Source of the DNA: Atherix ibis
Taxonomy: Eukaryota > Arthropoda > Insecta > Diptera > Athericidae
Assembly: GCA_958298945.1 (NCBI GenBank)
Contig: OY282606.1
Span: forward strand, 71,535,622-71,599,621
Direction: 5' to 3'
Length of the DNA: 64,000 nucleotides
Shown: one piece after another, positions 11,591 to 22,300 of the stretch
Layout of the letters: each line of letters begins with the position of its first letter
How positions within the stretch are numbered: position 1 is the first letter of the stretch
Notes under the pieces: model-generated
The model's input: the letters and a program-made list of their open reading frames with translations, nothing else
Databases searched by the model: none
Told to the model about the DNA's origin: nothing
Position numbers and translations under genes: made by a program

Positions 11591-12005
11591 AATCCGAAAT
11601 ATGATTATGTTCAGTTTCAGCTGGAACACTTTATATTTATTACTTTAACACTCACTATATTATGTTTATGTCAGTTTTTTCTGAAATTGCTTGAATAAAA
11701 TAATTATTACTATTAAAATTTTTTTGTCAAAATGAATATGCTTAATTGTTTTTTTCAATTTTTCCAAATAATTGGTTTTAAATTCAGAGCGCATTGCCAT
11801 ACGTATAAGGGAGAAAAATATGAAAAATCCACATTCTCGAGGGCGTACTTATCAAGAAAATGGGTATGGTAGATTTGGAGAAGATCAAGTTTGTGATTGA
11901 ATTGCTTTGAAAGGTAACCACATCATTTTATTTTTGTATCTAAAATTAAATTATATATTATATATATCCAACAACAACAAAAAATTGGATATTTCCGTAC
12001 TAAAA
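11591..12005 (+). other. AT-rich spacer with one candidate exon-like ORF
   Basis: Mostly AT-rich sequence. At 11788-11900 a frame after an AG acceptor-like site (11786-11787) reads NMKNPHSRGRTYQENGYGRF and continues to TGA at 11898. The composition is protein-like, but there is no matching neighbour exon, so it is not called as a gene. Confidence 0.25.
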
Positions 12006-12009
12006 AATT

Positions 12010-12175
12010 AGGTGTTTCTAACTTCTTCTTCAGACTACGAAGTGTTTCGTGAAAGGTTATTTTCCAAAAGGTGTCCGTTCTTACGATTGTATTGTCGAAA
12101 AAATTTGGACAGAATTTTTGTGTAGAGGCCTATCCAGTTTTTCTATAATATAAGCTTTCGACCGTGTATCCTATC
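12010..12175 (+). repeat. Dispersed repeat unit (GTGTAGAGGCCTATCCAGT family)
   Basis: The block from about 12035 (ACGAAGTGTTTCGTGAAAGG) to the GTGTAGAGGCCTATCCAG motif near 12122 recurs at 23032-23160 and in part at 24494-24580. It is non-coding. The three copies are diverged, which suggests a short interspersed element or MITE; ends are not defined. Confidence 0.6.
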
Positions 12176-12189
12176 TCTAAGACCGATAT

Positions 12190-12925
12190 TTTAGGTAGCT
12201 GAAAATATGGAGTTTTCAGACATTTATCATAACTCGACCAGTGTCCGTCAGGGAAGTATCCTAGTTCAATCCTTTACAAGAATGATATTCCTTGCCACAG
12301 TGATATCCTTACTGCAACATATGCTGATGATACAGCCAGTTCTTACACATCACAAAGATCCTTCCGCAACCATCAATTTCTACAAAACCACATCCATTCC
12401 TTAGAAACGATACAAACAATTACTACGATTACTAGATAGTAGTTCACTACTACTACTATATAAAACGGTACTGAAACCGATATGGACATATGTACTCGAA
12501 CTTTGGGGTTTGACTAAGAATTCCAATCCAAACCCTACAATCCCGAATCCTTCGAAATATTGTCAGTGATCCCTTTTATGGGAAATACGGTTATCCATCG
12601 TGATGTAAATTTTCCATTTGTTCGGGAACTGTGCATCTTCCGATACAAAAAATTCCATTCGCGTTTATCCTACTATTATAATCCTTTACGAAGAGAACTG
12701 TTCACTCCAACTCTTCCATCATATACCCATCGACATTTGGAACGGCGATGGCAGAGAGATTTTTTAAAATGATAAAATAAAATTATCTTGTTCTAAAGGT
12801 AACATCGACGGATATTTTTCTTTACATATCTTCACGTCCTTGTATTAACATTCATAAAAAAGTGCTTGTTACTAGTTGTAAGTAGTTGTAGATATCAATA
12901 AAATTAAATAAAAGAAAAAAACCTT
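12190..12925 (+). mobile_element. Jockey-type LINE, decayed copy
   Basis: Same family as 1-549. RT motifs remain in shifting frames: VRQGSIL at 12246-12266, NDIP and TATYADDTA at 12283-12340. A downstream block follows (LYKTVLKPIWTYVLELWGLT near 12460-12515, then RILRNIVSDPFYGKYG). Several stops and frameshifts. A-rich sequence near 12895-12925 probably marks the 3' end. Confidence 0.7.
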
Positions 12926-13490
12926 TTTACTCGATATACATTTTCTTCGCACTTTTAACAACAAAAAATAAAATAAAAAGTAATTAACAATAATTTTAAT
13001 ATTTTATTGCTGTTTGTTAGGAATTTAATTGTTCTTTTATCAATTTATAGATAAATTAGTGTTCAAACCTATTTTTTTAAATGTTTTAGTGTTCAAACCT
13101 ATTTTTTTAAACAAATATTTGGATTTTATTACCTTTTAAAAACGTAACGTTCAATGCACTGAATATTTTTTTGTAAAAAAGTTCACACGATTTTGCCTGT
13201 GTTGTCAAATTGAATTCTCATCAAAGCATTAAATTTAATCAGACCTATTACAGAAGAATCTGACCTATTACACAATATTTTTTATATTTTTAGTGGGTTT
13301 CTATTACATTTGGACATTGAGTAATAATATTAGTTTGGGAAAAAAGAAATCCATTATGTATATATCTCGTATAGTATTGATTAAACAAGTTCAGAATTAT
13401 GTGCGTTGGAAAAGTGACATTCCGTATTAAAAAATATGCTGTTACGTGTTTTTTGATTGTCGATTCAGTTGTGAGTGATATAGTGTAAAA
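12926..13490 (+). other. AT-rich spacer with a 30-bp tandem duplication
   Basis: No gene seen. A unit beginning TTAGTGTTCAAACC is repeated at 13056-13081 and 13086-13111. A second short repeat (GACCTATTACA) occurs at about 13241 and 13262. Confidence 0.5.
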
Positions 13491-13491
13491 G

Positions 13492-14085
13492 ATGGAAGAT
13501 AACAAAGAGAAAATTCGGTGTATTTTACAATTTTGCTTTGATAAAGGTGAAAATACAAGCCAGAGGGATGAAATTGTGAATGGTGTTTACGGTTCCGACA
13601 TTGTCACAGCTAATTACGCACAATTTTGGTTTCGTCGATTCCGTTACGGCATTTTCGATGTTAACGATACACCTCGCACAGGCACCCCCGTCGGCGTAAA
13701 TGTCTACAAAATCATGCAAATGATCGAAGTAGTCGTGGCATCGCCCAAGAGCTAAAGAACGACCACAAAATAGATTTAAACCAGCTGCATAAAACTTTAT
13801 GCGTCTTTATGACGCAAAAAAAATGGTGGATCGAATTTCCATCTGCGAAGCCTTGGTCAAACGGAACGAAATCGATCCATTTCTTAGAGGATGATGACTG
13901 GGGCTGAGAAATTGGTCTCATACGACAATATTATACGAAAACGATCGTGGTATAAGCGCGGTGAAGCGGCTCTAACGGTGCCCAAACCAGGACTAACGAA
14001 CAGGAAGGTTCTGCTATGCATTTGGTGGAACTGGAAAGGAATCATCTATTATGAGCTGCTTCCATATCACTTATTTCAATTGTAC
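13492..14085 (+). pseudogene. Mariner transposase pseudogene (truncated)
   Basis: Opens with Met at 13492 and an HTH-type N-terminus (QFCFDKGEN...WFRRFRYGIFDVND). Stops and frameshifts begin near 13755. The catalytic region resumes at about 13890-14060 with TGAEKL where mariner normally has TGDEKW, so the first catalytic Asp is Ala. It then reads VLLCIWWNWKGIIYYELLPY and ends there, without the second and third Asp. A 3'-truncated, inactive mariner. Confidence 0.8.
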
Positions 14086-14251
14086 AGTAGATCTTTTTTC
14101 GTCTCAAGTAACATTTTCTGTTAAGAAAGGATATTTATATTCCCAACATGATTTTTAATTTGTCATTTTTCAAGTTTCTTTTTTAGGTTTTCATTTTTAA
14201 TTTTGGATTTTGGATTATTGATTTTATAATATATTTGAAAAAATATAATTT

Positions 14252-14478
14252 TGTTGAATGGGTAAAATGAAAAAGGCACTAAAAACGAACACAAGGATAA
14301 CTTTATTGAAAAGTAAAAAGCGCGTGCTATCGCTACGGCGAGAGCAAAACAAAAAGTGTTATAATTATAAGAGAAGGTGTATGGCGAACACACACAACAT
14401 CTGTGTGTGACGCCGAAAACAGGAATGATTGAGATTGCTTAGTGGAACATATGTAGGAGTTAAATTACAAAACTAACA
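14252..14478 (-). repeat. 3' LTR of the copia element
   Basis: 227 bp; pairs with 18718-18942. It carries a 3-bp and a 1-bp length difference relative to its partner. Confidence 0.92.
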
Positions 14479-14566
14479 CGCTCCCATAACCGAAATGATT
14501 CACAAATACAAAGTTATCTGCAAAAGATAGTACGGGAGGTCCACAAGAAAACATGGTTTGATTAAA

Positions 14567-17500
14567 TTAAATTAGTCCCAAATTTTCAACACAAAAGTCA
14601 ATTTTAGCTTTAGGCAAAGCTTTAGTTAGGATGTCGGCGGTCATCTCTTCAGTAGGCAGGTATCTAAGTTCGAACTTCCCACTCTTCAAGGCGTCTCGAA
14701 CGAAGTGAGTCGCGAGTTTGCTTCCCGACTGATTGTGGTTGTAAAGCACTGTTTTAGCCAAGGAGGAAAAGCCGAGCTCCTTCAGAAGGCAAGACAAATA
14801 AATGGCTTCTTTGGACGCATCCGATAGACTCATTTACTCGGCCTCAGTTGAAGATAAGGCCACAGATTTTTGTTTCCTGGAGCACCAAGAGACGGCGCCG
14901 TTAGATAAGGTGAAGACGTATCCTGTGTAGGAGCGCCTGTCTGAGATGTCCGAGCCCCAGTCAGCGTCGGCGAATCCCTTTAGGCCGTCTTCGTCCTTGG
15001 AGTAGACGAGTTTCACGTTGGAGGTCCCCTTAGGTAACGTAACACTCGCTTAGCGGCTGCCCAATGAGTTTTGTCGAAACAAGAATTAACTTGGCTCAAC
15101 CAGCTCACGGCGTGGGTGATGTCCGGTCTCGTCCCGACCGACAGGTACATGAGGGCGCCAACTAATTCACGGTACGGCAATGAGACGGATTTATGACTCT
15201 TGCTGGGCTCGAATCTGGTTCCAGTCGCGATGGGAGTGGAGACAGGCTTGCAATCGGCCATGCCGAAGCGATTCAAGATCTTGCTGTTATAACCGCCTTG
15301 ACACAGTGATATTGACGCTCCAGTTTGCTCGGTTTCGATGCCAAGGCAATACGTAGCCAGTCCCATGTCCTTCAAGTTGAACTCCTCTACAAGACCCTTT
15401 TTGATTTCTCTGACTCTTGACACGTTTTTCGAGGCGAAAAGAATATCATCCACGTATAGAAGAATGAACGTGAATTTGTCGCGGGAGTCGACGTAAAGGC
15501 ATGGATCGCTGTTGGTTGGCCGCAGTCCGAGCTTCTTGAGTGCGTTATCGATTTTCTCGTGCCACCTGCGTCCTGCCTGGCGTAATCCATAGATGGCTTT
15601 GTTTAGCTTGCATGCGATCTGTCCGCCCTTTTTCAGATCTGTGAGCATGGCCTTCGCTTTGCCGACTGTAGTGGAGTCCTTCTCAGAAGTCACTATTGAT
15701 TCCAGGATTTCGGCGAGCATCTTTGGCGGTTGCATGAAAAGCTCGGTATCAAGCTCTCCGTGGAGGTAGGCTGTGATGACGTCTGATTGGAAAAGCTTTA
15801 AATCATGTCTGGCTGTGATGGCTGAAAGGATGCGAAGCGAATCTAATCGGGCTACAGGAGCAAAAGTTTCGAAGAAATCAGTACCAGGGACTTGAGAGAA
15901 TCCCTGGGCCACTAGACGAGCCTTACGACGGCAAAGCATGCCGTCTGGATTGAACTTGTTGCGCAATACTGTCCTACAGCCTATGAGCCTCGAGTTGCGG
16001 TTTCTTCACGACAGTCCAAGTGGCGTTATCTATGAGGCACTTGATTTCCTCTCGCATGGCTTTAAGCCAGGCTGCCTTGTCCGGTCCTCTCAAAGCTTCT
16101 CCAATGTCCACCTCGCAAGCACTCATGGCGCTCTCGGTTGCATCTTCATGGTGTCTGCGACGATATGTGATGTGGTCATCGTGTGAGCCTTCGTCGTTCG
16201 GGTTTGCTTTTGGCAACGTGAAATCGAATTTTTCGAATCCGTCCGAGTCGTCGTTGCTCGAAGGGAATCCATAGAAGTCAGGCTCGTCGTTCAGGTTCGA
16301 GTTTGGCACTGCTTGAATGTTGATGTTCTGGGCGGCGTCGTCGAGATCTTCGTTCACTGTCTCATTTACCTCAGGAGTGACAATTTTTACTTCAGTGAGC
16401 AGATCGACAGTGCGTTCTTTGGTAGGAGTGACCTGATTTTCTCCACTTTCCAACATCTCGGATGACGGAGAGGGATTTTCAGGTGTGCTTGAAAATTTTA
16501 CGTCTCTTGAAGAGACAATTTTCTTCGCTTCGGTTAGCCATACTCGAAAAGCTTTGGAATCGTCTGAATATCCAAGAAAGATTCCCTCAAGTCCGCGACG
16601 GTCAAATTTTCCTTTGTTGGGCTCTTATTTAAGACGTGCACTTTTTCGCCGAATGATCTCATATGAGAGATGCTAGGTCTGCGTCCCGTCCATTTCTCAA
16701 ATGGAGTGCAGCCGACAATTTCGGAGTAACATCTGTTCCGTATATAGTTAGCCGTGTGAATGGCCTCGGCCCAAAAGCTTGCGGGTAAGCCGGATTGTAA
16801 GAGCAGGCAACGAGCAGTTTCCACGAGGGTGCGGTTCTTTCGCTCTGCAAGGCCATTTTGCTGAGGCGTATGTGGTACTGTAAAACGGCGTTTTATGCCG
16901 GCGTCTTTGAGCAGCTTGTTTTGCTTGTTGTTGTCGTATTCTTTACCGCCATCGGACTGTAACTCCTTGATGGTGTGCCCGGTTTGATTCTCAACAAAGT
17001 TTTTGAACTCGATGAATTTATCGGTTACTTGGGCTTTTTCCCTCATGAAAAAGGCGGCACAGAAGCGCGTGTGCTCGTCAATAAATGTGACGAACCATCG
17101 AGCGCCGTCTTTCGAGGTGGTCCTCATCGGGCCGCATACATCGGTGTGGACGACTTCGAGGGGCTTGGTTGCGTATTTTGTAAGAGGCTGGAAAGGTTCT
17201 CTGGTCATTTTTGCTGCTGCGCAGGTTGAGCACTGATCAATGTCTTCGATCTGAACGTCGTCGATGCCTTCGGCGTGTTTCTTTGCGAACATAGTTTTTA
17301 GATCTTTGGAGTTCAAATGACCGAGTCGTGCGTGCCATTCGTTCATCGATCCTTTGATTTTTGAAAATGCCGCGATGACGCGTGACTCCTCGGCGTCGTT
17401 AAAGAAGAATAAATCACCTATTCGATCGGCCTGAGCTTGGATTTCGCCGTTAGAATCAAGAACTACGGCACGATCTTTAACGAAATTTACGTTAAAACCA

Positions 17501-18659
17501 GCGTCTACGACTTTAGCCACCGAGACTAAGTTTGTTCGGAGATCAGGCACGTATAGTGTGTCCTTTAAGGTTATGGTTTGACAGGTCTCGCTTGTTTGGC
17601 ACAAATGTTTGCTGTGGCATCACTGGCAAGTTGCAGGCTGCCTCTAGTACGAGATGTATTTTGAAAACGGTCTTTGTCGCTGCATACGTGTGAGGTTCTA
17701 CCGCTATCCAAACACCATCTCGTGTTTATTGCTGCGCCGGTAAAGAAACAAAGATTGGAGTTATGTCCTTTCGACTCTTGTATGCTTTTCTTCTTCTTGT
17801 AGCAATCGGCCTCTTTGTGTCCTTTCTTTTTGCAGTAGCCGCATTTATATGTTGGCTTTTGTTTTAATGATGTGGAGTTACCGTGCGAGGATTTCGTGGA
17901 AGAGCTGCCTGCCGTGCGATTGTAGTTGGATTGCGTATTTGTAAACATGGCCGAACTATGGTGGTCTTCGTCTTTTCTGTGACGAGATCTGTGCTCTTCG
18001 AGTATTTTGATTTTTAGAATCTCGAGCTCGGGAGGCTTATCACGTGACTCGATCGCGCATCTAAAATTTTCGAAACTATTTGGTAGGCTGTGCAGCAGCA
18101 TGATTGCTAGTAGATCGTCGTCGAGGTTGGCTCCAGTCGACTTTAATTTATCGGATGCGTCGAAGAAGCCCATTAGGTGCTCGACCATGCTATCGCTGTC
18201 GGCCATTTTGTGTTGAGTGAGCTGCTTATATGGCGCGGATTTTCGAGCTGGCGTCGTGGATGCGTACGTAGATTGGAGTTTTTCCCACACGTCGTGAGAT
18301 GAGACGCAATTTTTGATTTCCTTCAATTCGGATGGGGAGATAGAGAGAATTAGGTCCGATTTGGCTTTTCTGTCTTTCGCTAGCCAGTCTTTGTAAGCTG
18401 TTTCACTCGCGGCCGCTCCGTTTCCTGTCACTACCGCTGGTGCCGATGTGGTGCCCGAGACGTAGTCCCAGCCGTCGTTTTTGATGAGCAATGCTTCTAC
18501 TTGAATCCTCCAAGTATCGTATTTTCGCGTGTAAGCAGTTCGAAGCGCAAAGTGTGCGTTGTATATTGATTTTCGGACATCTTGAGTCCTAGTCGATATT
18601 GCGCGTATGGTATTAACCTCACTTTCGACGCCTTCGTTTTTGGCATTTATAAACTGCAC
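14567..18659 (-). pseudogene. copia gag-pol polyprotein with several frameshifts
   Basis: Read from 18659 downward. The Gag part (18659 to about 17700) has a CX2CX4HX4C zinc knuckle (CGYCKKKGHKEADC). The protease site DSG appears in CLDSGRTSHV near 17700. A frameshift near 17590 leads into integrase, with WHARLGH and CSTCAAAK zinc ligands and catalytic D (VHTDVCG), D (QSDGGKEY) and E (GLAERKNRT) all present. Further frameshifts occur near 16615-16530, 15975 and 15015. RT keeps YVDD (LLYVDDILFASK, about 15450). RNase H is split by a stop at about 14834 where AEY is expected. The breaks would prevent a full polyprotein; the catalytic residues themselves are intact. Confidence 0.9.
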
Positions 18660-18701
18660 TTGATTCGCACATTTTTACTCATTCGGTTATGTTTCGCGTG
18701 T

Positions 18702-18717
18702 GACTGGGCCCATAACC
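18702..18717 (-). other. Primer-binding site, initiator Met-tRNA type
   Basis: On the minus strand, directly after the 5' LTR, the sequence reads GGTTATGGGCCCAGTC. This is the known Drosophila copia-type site, complementary to an internal part of initiator Met-tRNA rather than its 3' end. It supports the copia assignment independently of the proteins. Confidence 0.8.
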
Positions 18718-18942
18718 TGTTGAATGGGTAAAATGAAAAAGGCACTAAAAACGAACACAACGATAACTTTATTGAAAAGTAAAAAGCGCATGCTATCGCT
18801 GCGGCGAGAGCAAAACGAAAAGTGTTATAATTATAAGAGGTGTATCGCGAACACACACGACATCTGTGTGTGACGCCGAAAAACAGGAATGATTGAGATT
18901 GCTTAGTGGAACATATGTAGGAGTTAAATTACAAAACTAACA
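18718..18942 (-). repeat. 5' LTR of the copia element
   Basis: 225 bp, adjacent to the primer-binding site at 18702-18717 and therefore the promoter-side LTR. Its outer end touches the duplicated aattt. Confidence 0.92.
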
Positions 18943-19355
18943 AATTTATTGAAACTTTCTTGTTGTTTTTTTGTCCTATTTACATATATTTGTTCATGTA
19001 TACAACACTTAAATTAATTTCTTCTTTGTTGTTTTAATACTAATAAAATCATCGTCATTAACTTGATTCTCTTCATTAGCTGATTTTTTTTTCGTTTCTT
19101 TGGGATATCATTATTAATATTAATTAACATTAAAATAAATTTTAAACTATATTCACTTTTTTCTTCTAATCTGTTGTTCTGAATAAACATAACTCTTTGT
19201 ATGTAACCACAGAGTCAAAGTCGTTGTAATTAGAAACTAATCCAATTCGTAGAGGATATGTTTTTTTGTTACAAAAAGGACAAAATAGAAATCGAGAAAT
19301 TAGTCACAAATATTAACAGTTAACAATATTATCACAATCGTCGCTGGTTCAATGG
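18943..19355 (-). other. ABCB7 3' UTR with candidate poly(A) signal
   Basis: Non-coding AT-rich sequence downstream of the ABCB7 stop. The only AATAAA I find on the minus strand is at 18950-18945, overlapping the copia target duplication. The copia insertion therefore sits at the presumed 3' end of the transcript. Confidence 0.45.
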
Positions 19356-22300
19356 TCAACTTTTATTTTGAGTTTCCCAGAGTTTTGCGTAAAGACCACC
19401 TTTTTGGATCAGCTCAGGGTGTGAACCACGTTCACCGATTCGGCCTTTGTCTAGGACGAAAATTTCATCAGCATCCATAACGGTAGACAGTCTGTGAGCG
19501 ATGCAGATGCTGGTTCGTCCTTCAGTTGCCCGTGAGAGTGCAGCTAAAATATTCTACAAAAAAATAAAAAAAATTACAAAAAAACGTTTTTAATAGGATT
19601 TTTAAAAAAAATTGCTTACATGTTCTGTTATTGAATCCAAACTGCTAGTTGCCTCGTCAAACACTAAAATAGGTGAGTTCTTGAGAATAGCTCGAGCAAT
19701 CGCAACACGTTGTTTTTCGCCACCGGATAATTTTAATCCACGTTCACCAACCTGTGTCTCGTATCCGTTTGGCCATTTCAAGATCGAATCATGAAGATCA
19801 GCCATTCGTGATGCACGTTCTAATTCTGTTGGACCTTTGGACAGATCACCGTAGTTGATATTATGGCGAATTGTGTCATGGAATAAAACGGAATCCTACA
19901 AGAATATCCACATTCAATAACAGGTATTCCATTTGTAGAAAAAAAAACAACAAATTTACCTGAGGTACAATAGCTATTGCTCTCCTTAAACTTTCTATGT
20001 TCACATCTTTGATATTTTGTCCATTGATTAGAATATCACCAGATGTTGGCTCGAAGAAACGGTACAAAAGTCTAACCATGGACGACTTGCCCGAACCAGA
20101 ACCACCGACGAAGGCTATTGTCTTACCGGCAGGTATAGTGAATGACAAATCGTTAAATATCTCTTTGCCCGATTCGTATTGGAACGAAACATTCTTGAAT
20201 TCGATGGAAGCATTTTCATGTCCAACCGCTAGGCTGGGAGCAGCTGAATCATTTGACACATTCGGTTCGACGTTCATCAGCATAAACATTGTTTGCATAT
20301 CGAGAAGAGCTTGTCTTACCTCACGGTACACGCTCCCCAAGAATCCAAGCGGTATAGACAACTGGAAGAGGAGACCGTTAACCATCACCAGATCTCCAAC
20401 TGACATATTGCCTTTGGCTATCTCGTTTGCTGCTAACACCATAATTGTGCTCAATGCCACACTGAATATTGCATTCTGCCCGAAATTCAACAATGCCAGA
20501 CTGGAACTCGTCTTCAGACTGGCATTCTCGTACTTCTTAAGAACCCTATCATAGCGAGCAGCCTCATACTTTTCATTGTTAAAGTATTTAACCGTCTCAT
20601 AATTTATCAAAGAGTCTACAGCCTTATTGCCGGCTTCGTTTTCAGCCTGATTCATATAAATTCGGAATTTTGTACGCCATTGGGTCACAGCCAAAGTATA
20701 TGCGGCGTAAACGCCAACACAGCCCATTGATACGCCAGCGAAGGCTAATCCGCACTAAAAATAATTGAAAAAAATTATGAACAATAGGAAATTAAAGGAA
20801 AGTGAGAATATCTTGTATAGGGAAAATGTTAATGGTTTTTTCTGTGCCTTTTTTTATGCTGCAGAGAAAAAAGGCACAGAAAAAACCATTAACATTTTCC
20901 CTTCTATAAACGTTTTTATTTTGATACAAATTTACTCACTTTAATACCGAGAATAGATGAAACGAGTGCAAGCTCGAATACTGTTGGCACAACATTAAAT
21001 ACCATCGCTGATAAGACGAAATTTATGCCACGAGATCCTCGATCAATAGTCTGTAAATAAAAAACAAATTGGAAAAAATAAAACCAAATAAACTCTTGGT
21101 GCTAATTGAAAATATTCAATGTGGCAAGTAGTTAAATAAGTTTGTTGTTTTCTAAAAGATTAAATTTGAAATCGGAAGCCTAAATAGACTTAAATAAGGC
21201 TTGGAAAATAAACTTTCTGTTTTTACTCATATAGTAAAAATTCGAACTGAATCACGTCGTCCCTCCATTACTCTACTCAGTTTTTATGCAAGAGAAGTGT
21301 TTGTTTACTCAGTTTTGAAACCTTTACGTACAATAAACAGTCAATTTACTCACTTTTGATAATGCACCGGTCTGTTTATTCAAATGAAAAGCCAAGTCAA
21401 GATTGTGCAAATGTAGAAAAACGTTGGTAGCAATTTTCCGTATTGAATGTTGAGCTACTTTAGCGAAAACAGCATTCCGCAATTCGTTAAAAGCAGCTGA
21501 ACCCGCTCGTGCAATACCATCTGAATCAGCCAAAAATGTACTAACAAAAAATAAAAGAATATTTTCAATAATTACATCCGATCAACAGCGACAACGACAG
21601 TGTCAACGCTGTTTCCGGTGCTGTGTTCATACTGAGTGCTCCCAGACTATCGACGGCACCTTTGAACAGAAATGGCACTCCAACGCTCATCACTTTTGCA
21701 CCAATTAAAAGCCCTAACGAAATCATTACCCTAAAAAGAGTAATAAAAAAATTACATTTTTCGATTTAAAAGACAATCGTCTGTACCGTTTCTTAATGAT
21801 TGGATCCTCCTTTGGCCAAATGTAAGCCATCATTGCCTTCATCATGTCTTGAGCGGTTACGTCCGGCGCGTTCACATTGCCGATTGTATCTCTTGCTATT
21901 GATGAGGCGCCTGGATGGAAACAGAACCGTACAAACTGGCGTGGACCTAAGGAATTACTTAGTCAACGTAATATCCTTAAGGGTCACACACACAAACTAG
22001 CATAAACATAATAAGCCGTAAAGTGAGATGAAATAGTGAATAGCCAAATTGGGTTTTCTTTCTCTTTTTCTCTGTGAATTTTACTTTTTAATTTTGACTC
22101 ATTGTTTTTTTAAGCTTATTTTTATTGTTATTATGAACCAAATATTCGAGAATAATTAAACTTTTTTTTTTTGAATATGTGTAAACTATAAAAATGGGAA
22201 TAAATGGAAAGTAAAAATTTAAAAATCAAAAGAAATAAAAATTGCAAGAAAAAACAATAAAATAATATAAAAACTAAAAATTATTGAAATAATAACAAAA

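Larger units (their letters stand above)
14252..18942 (-). mobile_element. Ty1/copia LTR retrotransposon, recently inactivated
   Basis: A complete element in minus orientation bounded by LTRs at 14252-14478 and 18718-18942 and by a perfect 5-bp target duplication, aattt (14247-14251 and 18943-18947). LTRs start TGTTGAATGGG and end AACTAACA. I count six substitutions and two small indels between them, about 97% identity, so insertion is fairly recent. Gag-pol is recognisable end to end but carries frameshifts and one stop. It lies just downstream of ABCB7, in the same orientation. Confidence 0.93.

Noticed and set aside
19997..20554. 185-codon plus-strand ORF
   Set aside because: Antisense shadow of the large ABCB7 exon.
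21521..21540. Alternative ABCB7 exon start at 21540 (acceptor 21541-21542)
   Set aside because: It breaks the frame with the preceding exon; the acceptor giving a start at 21520 restores the conserved GYGIARAG segment.
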